Positions 11,046 through 23,100 of a stretch of 64,000 nucleotides of DNA are shown one piece after another. Numbering within the stretch: the stretch's first letter is position 1; each line of letters starts with the position of its first letter. The DNA comes from Styela clava (lineage: Eukaryota; Chordata; Ascidiacea; Stolidobranchia; Styelidae). The stretch covers positions 3,226,501 to 3,290,500 of the forward strand of contig NC_135263.1 of NCBI RefSeq assembly GCF_964204865.1, written 5' to 3'. The notes below the pieces were generated by a model that searched no databases, was not told the DNA's origin, and was given only the letters and a program-made list of their open reading frames with translations. Position numbers and translations under genes: made by a program.

Positions 11046-11806
11046 TAAACATAAGATATGGGACATTTGTCCAGTTCTATCAATTAATATCGTGAAAAAG
11101 ATTTGTAAATTGTAATCTCTGTTACATTGAATATTTTATATGTTATTAAGAAAAAGAAAGTTCGTGTGAATTTGTAGGATAAGATGGGATTTTCTTTGAA
11201 AATGAGAGCAAACAGGGGAAGAGGAAAATGATGAAGATTAATGGAGCAATGCCCGAATCTATTGAGACGAGGCCACCGCATATTTTCAGCCAAATGTTAA
11301 GATAATTATAATGAGTGAATTATAAAGATCTGCTCGTGTCGAAAATCAGGTTGTCTTTCATAGCACCACTGATCTTCTTGCTTGTAGGTAGAATGTTGGT
11401 CTCCAGGCCTTCGCAGCGTGAATTACAACAAACTTTTATGTGTATTTTCAACCGCCAGAAAGGTGTCATACCTGTAATAAGTAATCGCTCTACATGAATC
11501 TAATACATATACTCGAAATAGTCGTTATATTAGGTGCACACTACCTTAGCTGCGATCGTCAAAAAATGAGAATGAACGGGTTCGCCAATCACTGGTCCTA
11601 TCAATTTTGTGTGTCGTGGATTTTGAGGAGATACTACCGGTATCGACTTCCTAGTGAAGCGTGACGATTGTCGCACGTTAGCTGGTCTGAAGTATTTCAC
11701 GACGTTGACAGACAATTGCGTTTCTGCACGTTGTCTCAACTTTTGGGTCGACAGTATATTAGGAAACTGGGCCAAGACGGAGGCAAGTAGGACATAGTCA
11801 AGTCAC

Positions 11807-12121
11807 ATGGACGACGACACTTCACATCAGCGCGTTTTAGTAACTAAAAAACTAATATATGAATGCAAGAGTTTGTCTTCAGAAGTGCAAGCATTGTATT
11901 TGAAAGAGAAATGGAGGTTAAACAGGGATGGGACTGAACGCGAAACGGCAGAAGAAAAAGCGACAAAGACATGCGAACTTCTGACGACTAACCCTGAAAT
12001 TTATGATGACGTCATGCTGTCGCTAAGGCAACGTCAAACCGCGCTTAACTTGGAAATAAAGAGCCGATTGCTCAAGTTGAAAAATATGTCCACCGATGCC
12101 GAAAATCTTCAATCACAGTAA
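11807..12121 (+). CDS. Uncharacterised 104-residue helical protein
   Basis: An intronless ORF with a good start context (TCACATGG) and a stop at 12119-12121. The protein is highly charged and predicted by eye to be mostly helical: heptad-like Leu spacing in LIYECKSLSSEVQALYLKEK and again in LSLRQRQTALNLEIKSRL, with no signal peptide or membrane segment. I do not recognise the family. It lies just beyond the end of duplication unit B and has no equivalent beside unit A. A 29-residue ORF follows at 12156-12245, 34 bases after the stop. It could also be a processed gene or a chance frame, but its composition looks like real coding sequence. Confidence 0.6.
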   Translation: MDDDTSHQRVLVTKKLIYECKSLSSEVQALYLKEKWRLNRDGTERETAEEKATKTCELLTTNPEIYDDVMLSLRQRQTALNLEIKSRLLKLKNMSTDAENLQSQ

Positions 12122-12155
12122 TATTTTGTTGCATTTTTTCCAAAAGTAATGAAAT

Positions 12156-12245
12156 ATGGCATCAGTACAAACCAACTTCACAAATAAGCTGGCAGAATCA
12201 AATAGCAGTGATCTACATATGATCATGCTGCCAATGCTACAATAA
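12156..12245 (+). CDS. Possible small downstream ORF
   Basis: MASVQTNFTNKLAESNSSDL and nine more residues, then TAA. It sits 34 bases after the 104-residue ORF, behind a pyrimidine-rich 'GCATTTTTTCCAAAAG'. Tunicates do have polycistronic, trans-spliced transcripts, but nothing here proves one. Could easily be chance. Confidence 0.15.
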   Translation: MASVQTNFTNKLAESNSSDLHMIMLPMLQ

Positions 12246-13431
12246 TGCACTTTGAATAAGGGGTCTTGTGCATGCACCCGTCTCTGTTACCGTATGTTGA
12301 CTGAATTTAATAATAACTATTCATGTACTAACCAATATGTAGCAGTAAACGGAGCGACTGTGGCTCATGACATAAAGAAGCCATCTTATCTCTTTACAGA
12401 GGTTCCTGTGGCTATCATGTTTCTAGGGTGACAAAAAACTTAATTGTCAGGCATGGAACATTAGTCGTTCTCAACCGTTGACATAGACTTTTAATTCTGA
12501 GAAAAGCAGTCGTGATGAATGCATGCATCAGCAGTATATATAACAACAGCTGGGATTCAGCATGAAGTGTTCTCTGAATTAGCGAGACACCAAAATGTTT
12601 TTTGTCCAAGAGAAGTCTGTTATTTAAAACGAAAGACTGCGATAAATGGCGAACAAAATCAATAGTCAATGCAGCCCGCAGTCACCTATCTTGTCAGCAT
12701 GTTTCAGCTAATTTTACTGTCCATCGAGTCCATGCAACTGGCTAACTAATACAATACCCGACATAAACTGGTAACTGGACAAGAGGCCGTGGTTTGCTAC
12801 ATGGTTGGGCCGTCTTATCACCTTTCCTCTTCCTCGGGATAAATGTGTAAATCCTACCCTAAATCCCCCTCCCAACGTCTGAAGACAAAATTTTGAATAA
12901 TGTGAAGTAATAACATAAAATAAGATTATTGCAAAATACATGAAAATTATCTGAATAATGACAGATTAGTAAAACAATCGAATATCATTAAAAAACTCCT
13001 ACAACAGGTGCGAAAAAAATAGAAAGAAATTTAAAATTAGTTTTTTGTACAGATACTAACAGGCAAACAAGACTATCTTCGTAGTAAGAATTCACTAGAA
13101 GTAAATTGATTAAGTCTTCCTACCAGCTTTCCTCTCCCCCTAAGATAACATGTCGGAAAAATAAAAATAAAGTGAACAATTTAACAAACCGAGAAAGGTC
13201 ACACTAACCTAAGTTAGGCAGATTTGATGCAAATTTATAATAGGATAGTACATAAAGTAGACACAAGATCAGGGTCTAATTAGCTACCACACATATATTA
13301 TGTAGCCTACCTTTACGACTCGATAAGAAAATATGAGTATTAGTGTGACAGCAAAAGTAGAGACACATTACTCTGTAGAAGTCACTGAACAATATAAAGA
13401 AATGAATATATTCTCAAATTATGCTTTATAG
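12246..13431. other. Intergenic DNA with a SINE tail
   Basis: 12705-12860 is a plus-strand tail of the tRNA-SINE family ('AACTGGCTAACTAATAC', 'TAACTGGACAAGAGGCC'). The rest shows nothing I can support. Confidence 0.5.
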
Positions 13432-13742
13432 CAGCGGTTACAGACCGGGGGCACGTGGCCCACCAATGGGGCCACAGAACAGTTGGAGGGGGGCCACCAT
13501 GCTAGGCACAAAACTGATTTTACTTTTTCCTTCACAAGAAAACTCAGTTCTTCCTAGTTTCATTGTTTGATGAGGTCATTTCACAGGGTGTTTTCACTTT
13601 GTTGAGCATGAATTGTTTGAACATAATGGTATTTATTTGGAAACTACCAATGAAAATAACACTGGAATGATAAACAAGGGGACCATGGGTGCCAAAAGCC
13701 TTCATCAGGGGACCACGGGCTATAGAAGGTTGGGAACATCTG
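13432..13742. mobile_element. hAT-type MITE
   Basis: Begins 'CAGCGGTTACAGACC', ends 'GGTTGGGAACATCTG', flanked by CTTTATAG / CTTCATAG (7 of 8 identical). Internal 'GGGGCCACAGAACAG' and 'GGGGACCACGGGC' are typical of this group. Confidence 0.75.
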
Positions 13743-13750
13743 CTTCATAG

Positions 13751-16019
13751 CCTGGTACATTTATTACGCATTGGGTGGGGTGTGAACAGCAAGGATGGAC
13801 CAAATATAAAACAACATCTTTGAAGTATAATATATTCTAAATTCAGTTGTGTTCAACAAGACATTGTTCATTCAGTAATTTTTAATTTGGAAACGCAAGT
13901 TTCAGATGAACAGCGGATAGATTTCTGTTTCCTATATTTGTCAGTTTTACAAAATTGAAAACCTTTTTTAGTCATACTGTGAGATTTCAATTGCTCCAAA
14001 TGATAGTTTTTTCAAATTCAACTATTGAAAATTATTCATTCTAAAAATCAAGAATTTCAAAGATGGTAAAAAAGTTCAAATCGGTTTCAACTGGTGTAGA
14101 TCACAAGGCTTTGAACCCGAAAACTTGCACAACTAAATGGATAATTATGAGTTAGGTCGGACTCAGTCATTCTTCTATGTCTAGTCTTTCTTCAAAATTA
14201 GGAACAGAAGATGTTCGCAGGCTGGGAGAGCCTGCAAGGGGTCGATATGTATAATTAAGATACTGATATAATTGAATTGTTACGAATATACACATGTTTA
14301 ACTGTAATATTTGGCGGTGTCTAGAATGCAACAGGTAAAACAAAGTATTATACTTTTTCACTTAAATTTGGTGAGTCGTTACGTGGGTCGTAATTGGGCT
14401 GTGGTTTTAGAACCACTGCCCTATGCCTTTATGATAATGGATGAATTGCATTCTAAATTACATACAGAACAATAGGTCCACTGCAAAAGTCAATGAAGTG
14501 AGAGTGGATTGGATAGTGCGTGCAGGTAAAAACGACTACAGGTTGCAGTAGGATTAGCTAATACTTCGTATTATTATTCGACAAAACCAGTACATGAAAA
14601 AATAAGATATCAATGCTCAAATATATGGACACAAAGACCGAATGAAGTAGTACGGGTAATACAATTTGTCACAGATCGCATATACAGAACCGTCATAAGA
14701 TTTGCAATTTTTAATTTTATGGCGTCATCACTCACAAAAACACAAATCCATTAGAGCCCACAGAAATTTTGGAAATAAATAAAAGTAATAGCCCTCCAGC
14801 AAAAAATACTATCTTCAACCTCTGAAAATTCCAAAGCAATAGTCCAGTAGTAAATGAGTTTAAAATCCGGCCGGCACTTGAAAATTGCAACCTAAAAATT
14901 TGTTCTCAGATAACACCAAAAGTTTGAGAACCCCTTATGTAGGTATCACCTTAGTTGTTAAGTATGGATTCGCGTGTTATTACTTATTGTGGTTTTAGAA
15001 GCCAAGTCTTGTTCTAAGTGAATTCTCTTGCTTAAAGAATATTTATTCATCCTCCGTTATTATATCATTTCCAAGAGTTCAGCATTGCTTCGGGCAAATT
15101 TATAAGACTTAATTTCTGTTTCAAGAAAATTCACGTTTAAAAAATAGTTAATCCTATTCTTCTCTGTTATTGTATCATTTCCAATCATTCAGCCTTGCTT
15201 TGGGCAAATTAAAAAAAACTAAATACCGATATTTGTTTTAGGGGCCAACCCCTGCTGCAAGGAAATTTTTGCTTAAGGAATATGTACCGGTAATCATGCT
15301 GTGTTATTATATCATAACTACTAAGCTTTCTTCAATCAAATTCATAAAAACTTGAGCGAAGCATTCATAGTTGAGTTCGAAATGATAATTAACGACTACA
15401 AACACTGAATTAAAAATTTATACATAAATTTACAAATATTACATTTAGAAACAAATTATTATTTGAAAATTTATCGACTCCCAATTCAAAGAGAAAAGCA
15501 ATTTTTTGTTTCAACAATAAATTACAGAAATGGCCATTGAGCAATGACGCTCAATTACATGGACACTAAGGTAGCATTGCCATGCACCAGATCACTGGAT
15601 GGAAAATTGTTTCGTGGATTTTACAAAATCCGCAATTGGTAGTTTCAAACCACAGAGAACAACCATCGGTAAATATCTTTTCAGAAAACAATACATTAAG
15701 TGAAAAATTGAATGGTGCAGTGATTCCAAGACTATATTTTCAGAAGCACAAGTGAGTTGCGAAAAATCGACCATGAAATATCAATCAATTTGCCTGTAAA
15801 TAGATCTTGTCACAGGAAAATGAACATTGTTCAAATTTGTGGATTTCAGACACCCGGTCACGTTAATACAGTTTATATGCACAGAAACAATTCACATTGA
15901 TCAGTCTTATCGTAATTTAATGTTGATAAGCCAAAATTTATTTTCAATGCATCGAATACTGAAAAAATTGAATGCGTCGTGAGTTTAAAAAATTTGGGAA
16001 CTTCTGGTATAGGTGATTG
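13751..16019. other. Intergenic repeat-rich DNA
   Basis: 14625-14860 repeats the block at 880-1015. About 15000-15370 is a degenerate tandem array of three units of about 115-130 bp with 'TTATTATATCATTTCC' and 'GCTTCGGGCAAATTTATAA'-type motifs. No exon seen. Confidence 0.5.
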
Positions 16020-16024
16020 ATCTA

Positions 16025-16360
16025 GGATGGGGTTTACCAAACTTTTGGGCTGCGATCCCCTATTTGTGAATCTTAGTTTTGCCAGACCCCAATTCGTATG
16101 CCATATCAATTTCTGGGCCTAGCGGGGAAGGACAAGATTTTATTTACAACACTGCAACACAAAAGACATTGAGGTGATGGATGAGGTGCCTTAACGATCT
16201 GTACTTTTATCATATTAGTAAAATTCGAAATGCTGTCTCACACATGTAGGTCGTTGCAAAAGGGAATCATTTTAAGACGGATCGGACTCTTTCATTGCAG
16301 ACTTCCTGTGCAGTCATGACAGACCCCTAGGGGTTCGCGGACTCTAGTTTGGGAAACCGT
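16025..16360. mobile_element. hAT-like element, degenerate
   Basis: Left end 'GGGTTTACCAAACTTTTGGG' and right end 'CTAGTTTGGGAAACCGTGG' are inverted relatives. No clear target duplication. Confidence 0.45.
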
Positions 16361-16369
16361 GGTCTACGA

Positions 16370-16872
16370 CAGTATTTTTCAACCGTTTGAAGGAGTGGAA
16401 CCCCAAAGAAACCCCTTCATGAGGGTTCAAGGGACCCCTGCGAGAGAGCTAATTGCCTTTTATTGTCTGAATTATAAATACATATATATTAGCAAATCTG
16501 ATACTGGCAAAGTAAAATGACCTTGAAAAGTGTAGCAAGTTTAATAATAGTGTCAAACATAATACCGCAAGTTATTTGATTATATACATACAGGATGACC
16601 ATAAAATTTCGCCCGATTTTATAATAATAACAATTGAAAATTTCTTTGTCTTTGTTTATTAATAATTCTTATTGTGCTTGTAGTTCTTATTTATCATACA
16701 ATAAAATTTATTTAAACTTACAATTGTTATGACTATAAAATCAGGGAGAATTTTTTTTGGACACCTTGTATAATAGTATTATAGACTTTCGAATTCGAAT
16801 GGAATATTACAGAACCCCAGACTGAACTAGCTGAATTTCGAGGTGCCGCGGAATTCCGGTTGAAGACCACTG
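16370..16872. mobile_element. hAT-like element
   Basis: Ends 'CAGTATTTTTCAACCG' and 'CGGTTGAAGACCACTG' are inverted repeats. Flanks TCTACGA and TCTAGAA are similar, suggesting an aged duplication. A mariner-like fragment with 'TTTTGGACACCTTGTA' is nested at about 16594-16770. Confidence 0.6.
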
Positions 16873-17130
16873 TCTAGAAAAAAAACTTGTTACGACAACG
16901 ATTCACCAAAAACATCTACCATACCATGTCCAAATAGTATCCGAAATCTAGCAATGGTATGATATAGATAGAATTGTCCTGGGTTGAAAGCTCATAAAAA
17001 AGGCGGAGTTTCAAATTATTCACTTAGATTACGTACCGATAATAAAATTCTCAACTTTGCACGTCGCCACATATAGTCAGTCGATACACAGTCTGGCGAT
17101 AGAGAGCAAGCAATTACGCTTGTTAGAATA

Positions 17131-17136
17131 TTTAAT
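17131..17136 (-). terminator. Possible poly(A) signal of TOM1
   Basis: On the minus strand ATTAAA lies 11 bases after the TGA stop (17148-17150). This would imply a very short 3' UTR; a more distal signal cannot be excluded. Confidence 0.35.
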
Positions 17137-17147
17137 AAAAACTCAAA

Positions 17148-20100
17148 TCATAGACCAAACATAGGTTGATTTCCACTCTGCATTTTTCTTTGTCGACCAT
17201 CCGTGTTATTTGTTTGTCCACCAACTGCACCAGTAGGGACATCTGGTAACGTAGGAAGTTGATCTCCTGCTGACACTCGCTCGGTCAAAAAAGCGTTGAA
17301 TTCTGTGAGGAAGATTGCAAGAATTAGACTACAGTTTTTCAAATTGGGCCAACCCCCCTCTAGAAGCCCATGGATTGGTTCTACGGTGGCCAAAAGAAAG
17401 TTCATCATTAGATACAATTTGTGCTGACAGTGATTAGAAAAAAATATTATTCTCTTGCTCTCATATTAAAAAGAACTTACCATCTGTCGTGGCTTCAACT
17501 CCATTAGCTGGCTCTATTGTCTGAACATGAAAGAAGATTCATAAATAGAACATCTAACTGCGCTTTAAACGTATGTGTACCAATATGGAGGTAACTACTT
17601 TTGTTCGCCTATTTTACATCAAGTTGCCTAAAGGGACTGAAACCTATGGTCAGGGGTAAATTCACTTGTATAACACAGACAATCCCCACAGACAATAAGG
17701 AAAATCGGAATAACATTATGGTCTAACCTGGTACACATACTACGCATCCATCAAACCCAAGTACCCACCAAACTGCGGAAAAAGCCAACTTGGGGGGAAA
17801 TTGTTAGAAAAAATTAGATAACAGTATTTTAAAACAGGGCAGTTTAAAATTATAATCCACTCCCTACTACCTGTTCTGAGATATGAGAGAATCAAGGATA
17901 AGATTCCTATATTTATTCTGACGGAAGGGAAAGCCGATAAGACGGCTTAATCATATGGCGAACCACGGCCTTCGTCAGGTTATGTCCATGTCGGGTATGG
18001 GATTAGTTAGCCAGATATCAGTTTCAGATGCATGGACTTGATGGTGGAGGAAGCAGTAACTGACCAGCGGTTACGTGAACCACCCTAGAGTGGTGAGGAG
18101 TCAAGCAACTCACCCTTAATTATCTCTCACAGTCCATGCATCTGAATCTGATATCTGGCTAACTAATCCTATACCCGACATGGACATGACCGGACGAGAA
18201 GTCATGGTTTGCCATGTGATTAGGCCGTCTTATCGTATATAGCGTATTCCTAAAGCTTAGCACGATGCGCCACAGCACTAGGCAATTATCAAACTTTGAT
18301 AACAAGAACTTTGGCATATGAAAGCCTTCTTTACTAGATGAAATTAGTAGTTTTCAAGTTTAGACTTTTCTCATCATCTTTGAAGGTCTCAAGGTAACAA
18401 CAAAATCTAAAGGTAACAAACCTGTGATTGCCCTGCTGTTTTCACTTCCCCTGCCTCCAACCATTTTTCAATTTCATCTTCTGCCCGTGTCATTTCTGCT
18501 ATTGAAGGTCTGTGAAGATAAAGTTGATGGAATACTTATTTATCCCAGGGGAGAAATAAAAGCATTAGGATGTCTTAATCATTTGGCGAACCAGCAATCT
18601 CTCGCTCATAATTATCTCCCATATGATTTAGACCTGTTCACCCACACCTATTTCTAACGATAAGCCAAACAACAGCCTATCCCAGGGGTGGGCAAGGTGT
18701 TTGCCACCTAAACTGACGTGCCATGTACGGGTGACATAAAATGTTCCCTTAACAGTCATGCCAAAACTAAATTTAACCGCAATATCAACTAATCCCTTGA
18801 GTTAATTTTAGTTTGGTTGTGGCAGCATCAGGCGAGCCAGATTGAATTACTGAACGAGCCAGATTTGGCATGCGGGACATAGTTTGCCCATGTCAGGCCT
18901 ATCCCATCACTAGCATACTTACTCAGCATTTCCAGTTGGTGGGTGGGCCGACGCTGCCATGTTGTCAAACTGAGCAAGATCTTGAGATAAAGATGGATAA
19001 GAAGCAGGCTGTGTTGGGGTCATCATTAGTTGATCTAAATCTAAAAAAATAACCTAGTAATCAGTAATTTATTTTTTCATCATCTTGAAAAAAAAAAGAC
19101 GCTGTGTATACAAATAAAAAAATCGCGAAGGGGGTGAAGGGGGTCACGAATAACCAATACTGGTTATCAAGCAGCAACGGTCTAACAGTAATTGGGTGAA
19201 GTAAAAAGGCCAAACCTTGTATGTATGAGTTTGCAGCAAAAAAACAACAAACCCATTACCCGAGCATTTCAACATTTGTTCGGGGGATTTACAGATTCAA
19301 TAGCCTAACTACTATCTTTGTTTGATAAGGGGATTTCACAGGGTGCTTTCACTTTGACGAACAATAACTGTCTGAACATAATGTGATTTAGAATCGACCA
19401 ATTAAAACAACACTATAAATACCACTTGAATATGGATAAATATGGAGCCCTGAGTGCTGAAGCCACGGGGCCAAAAGCCATAAAAGGTTGAAAACCACTG
19501 CTCCAGTCCTTCCAAAAAAGATTAGTTCTTCAATTATCAGTTTCTGTTCATACAGAACCTTGTTCAAAACAAAAATGAAGGAAAAAAGACTTTTTGCAAT
19601 TTAAGCAATGTAATAAAGCAAGTATGGTATGTATATCTTCGCATATAAGCTGATATCGCACATAAGTTGTCCCTACAAATCATAACACGCCATATGCCCC
19701 TACCACAGCAAATTTGAGTAGCTGTTGGAATTAAGTTAGCTTAATGACATTTCGTTTGAGTCGATCAGAGTTATGCTTGTAGAAGCCAACCCTTAGTTTG
19801 GCAACTCTTTTTTAGTTTTAAACTATGCTTACATGAGAGGATATACGGTAAGACCCTACAAATTGCAACACACCGTATGCACCTATCACAGCTAATTTGT
19901 GCTGTTGCTGTTAGAATTAAGTTAGCATAATGTCATATCGTTTGAGTATGATCAGAGCTATGCTCGTATAAGCCGAATTTTTAGGTGCGATCAGTGTTAT
20001 GCTCGTATAGGCCGAATTTTTGGTGTGATTAGAGCTATGTACGCATAAGCCAACCCCTTAGTTTGGCAATTTTTTCGAGTTTCAAACTCGGCTTATTTGC

Positions 20101-23100
20101 GAAGATATATGGTAATTTGTTTTCGAACTTCATAAAAATAAAAGGGATCTCACTCATAGCAGCCATATTGCTTGTCGTTGACGTAACGCTGGGTTGGGGT
20201 GGTTGTGAAGCAGCAGCGGCACCTAGTGTTGCCGCATCCTCAGCTCCCAAATCAATCAAATCGCTGACTTCTGGTGTTGTTTGTTCAGTCTGCAGAATGA
20301 AAAATTCAGTTTTATTTGTGAGCGTTAAAGAAAAAGTATCGACCAAGGGCTTCAACTTAAAATGGAGAACCTTGAAAAAACTGCTTTGAGAAAATGATGA
20401 AAAATATATTCAACTTTTGAACAACTTTTTATTGAAATACTACAGTTAATATTGATTCAAACTTCGATTAGAAAACCAGCCCAAAAAGTACCATATCTTT
20501 GCAATATTTTCAATTAAATTTTTTTTCAAAATATCAACAGTCGCCCTTATGTCTTGCTTAAAACCCTGAGTATTTTATCGAACGTAACAATTCACGACAG
20601 TCTAAGCTAAGCAACAGGTTGAAAAGATTGCAACTAGACTGACAACATGCAACATGGCAAAAAGATCATAACTAGTGGTGGAGCGAGCCCTATGGGGCTA
20701 ATTATAAAAACAGAAAAATAAAAGTAAATAAAAGCTTTCGTCCAGTGCTAAAAATTGAAATGGCGGCAAAATCCTTTTTCCATTAACAACAGAAATATTT
20801 AAAAAACCTTCCATTATGTAACAATTATTCTACTTACATCAGAATAACTTGGTGGTGGCTCAGAATGAGGAAGTGGGTAAGGTGTTACACTAGGTGGTGC
20901 CATTGATGTAGGAACAGGACTGGGGGTATGCTCCTGTTTAGGAGCCGTTGACTGACTTGTACGATACTTCTCGAAACGCTCATAACGAAGAAAAACGTTG
21001 TTCAGATCATCGTTGACCTTCAGGAGTTCAGCTGAAAAACAATGACAGAATTGACTTAAATTTGACGGTTCCATAACGAAAGCGCAAATATTGGAAAATA
21101 TTATCTGAAATAGTATAAACAGGAATCTACATAATAGTAGTTTGAAGCAATATTCAAATGTATTTCAGTTAAAAGTCATAGAATTTTCAAAATCAGAAGC
21201 AAACATTTTTCTCATTTCTCGAATCCATTTTGCACTTTCGCATTAAAATGCTTAAACTTCCATTTTATCATATGAGTTCGTTACAAGGATACAAGTAAAA
21301 AAAATATACACTCGACTGAGCCGTGATAAAAACGGCTCCTATTTTAAATTCTGGGTTTAGAATATGTCAATTCTTATTTCAATTTTCTTTAAAAAAAAAT
21401 AACACTATTTTCATTTGTCAATTCGAAAAGAAAAGCAAACCTGTCAATTCTTCATTTGCTACTCTTTCTATGAGTTCAACTACTCGCTGATGCATCGCAC
21501 GACATGTTCTGTTTAATTCCTGAAAATAAAATGATCAAAATTTATCACAATGAAGAAAACATATGGACAGGGAAAGGCATATATATCCAGTGGGTTTTTG
21601 AGGGTCGGAAACCCCCTTTTGAAATGTGAAAAAATCATTTTTCTGTATCATATATTGCAATTTTTCACATCTTGGAACGCTTTTCACACCCTCGGTCTCT
21701 GGCCAGACTAACTTAGAAAATCAGAACACCCCTCTGAAAATTTCCGGCTTCACACCTGAGTATGGAGCAGTAATTTTCAACCAGTGAGAAAAAACATTGT
21801 GTATACGGTGTAGTATGTTGATAGGTATTTGTCTGTCTGTATGTTAGATGCACGCGATATCTCACGAAGGTGTGGTTGAGTCTGCCCCAAATATTGCATT
21901 GATTTTGGATGAATTATGTCGTATAATTAGCAAGTTATCAATTAATTGGTAATGGGACACGCGGTCTCACTATAGAGTAAGAGTGGATGAATGGGGGATC
22001 CCCTAACTTTCATCGATAAGTCTTCAGTCTCCGACTGATATTCTCGTTTAATAATCTTCAGTTATTCAGTATATTGTGATACATATCTATGTCACACAGG
22101 GCAGTATCTAGGGGGTTTTTGAGAGTGAGAACCCCTTTAAAATGTGGAAAAAAGCACTCATATCACTCATAGCCATTTTTGTAGCTTGAATTTGAAACTT
22201 TTTAGACCCCAACCCAGCATGGACTGACAACTGGGTGAGCCATGTGATTGAGCCATATTATTCCCTTTCCTCTCTCCTGGGATAAATGCGCAAATCCTAC
22301 CCAACCGTTCTATTCCAATTATATCAATGTGGTGAAATATTGAACAAGTCGGATATTTATAATTTGACCTTGGATAACCTTGAGAAATTTCCACATGAAA
22401 CTGATCTCATATTTCATAAATAATTTAGAAATGATTATAAGCCTACGGTTTGCAGATGCTCTGCAGGGTTAGAAATGAGCTATTTTGCAGGGTAGAAATG
22501 AAATTTAATTTGGAAAGTAAGTGAAAGTAAAATAAAACTTGTACTGCTAACTTTAGAACGAACTTCATTTTTATGAAGGATTGGAAAAGTTTTTTTAAAC
22601 TGGGCCCTTGGCCCTGTTAGTGGGCCATAAACGCTTCTCTGAGATTCTAACTTGTCGTAATCCTTGTCTTAAATTTTTGATTTGGTACTCCTGAAGTGTG
22701 CGTACCAAGATGGAGACACCGGAACGTTGTATGTGTACCAGGTTAGGCCATAATTTCAGGTACAAATACTACGGGAGTCACTTGGCTAGTCTCTGAACTC
22801 GTAATAAAACTAAATTAAGGAAAATGGGAATAAAATCACGGCCTAACCCTACCCGGTACACATACTACATTCCGGTGTCCGCAATCTTGGTTCGCATACT
22901 TCAGGAGCATCCTTGATATTAAGCATACAACCTTCCCAAATTTCATAATTCACCTGTAACAATTCCAGATCTGCGGGTTCTGTCTGTCCCGGAACTAATT
23001 CCGTCAGCATTTCAGAAAATACTTGAATATTTCCGAGAACAATTTGAAGTTCTGAACGAAGTTTCGTTATCTGGAATGAAAAAAAGAGAGAAAATAAAAG

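Larger units (their letters stand above)
8945..11692. repeat. Segmental duplication, unit B
   Basis: Counterpart of 1-2265. The shared part covers the donor of the last intron, the last exon of the discoidin gene and about 650 bases of 3' flank. Copy B has its own insertions in the last intron (hAT-like element about 9460-9985, LINE tail about 10000-10130, C/A-rich block 10440-10740), so the intron is 1954 bases here against 530 in copy A. Confidence 0.8.
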
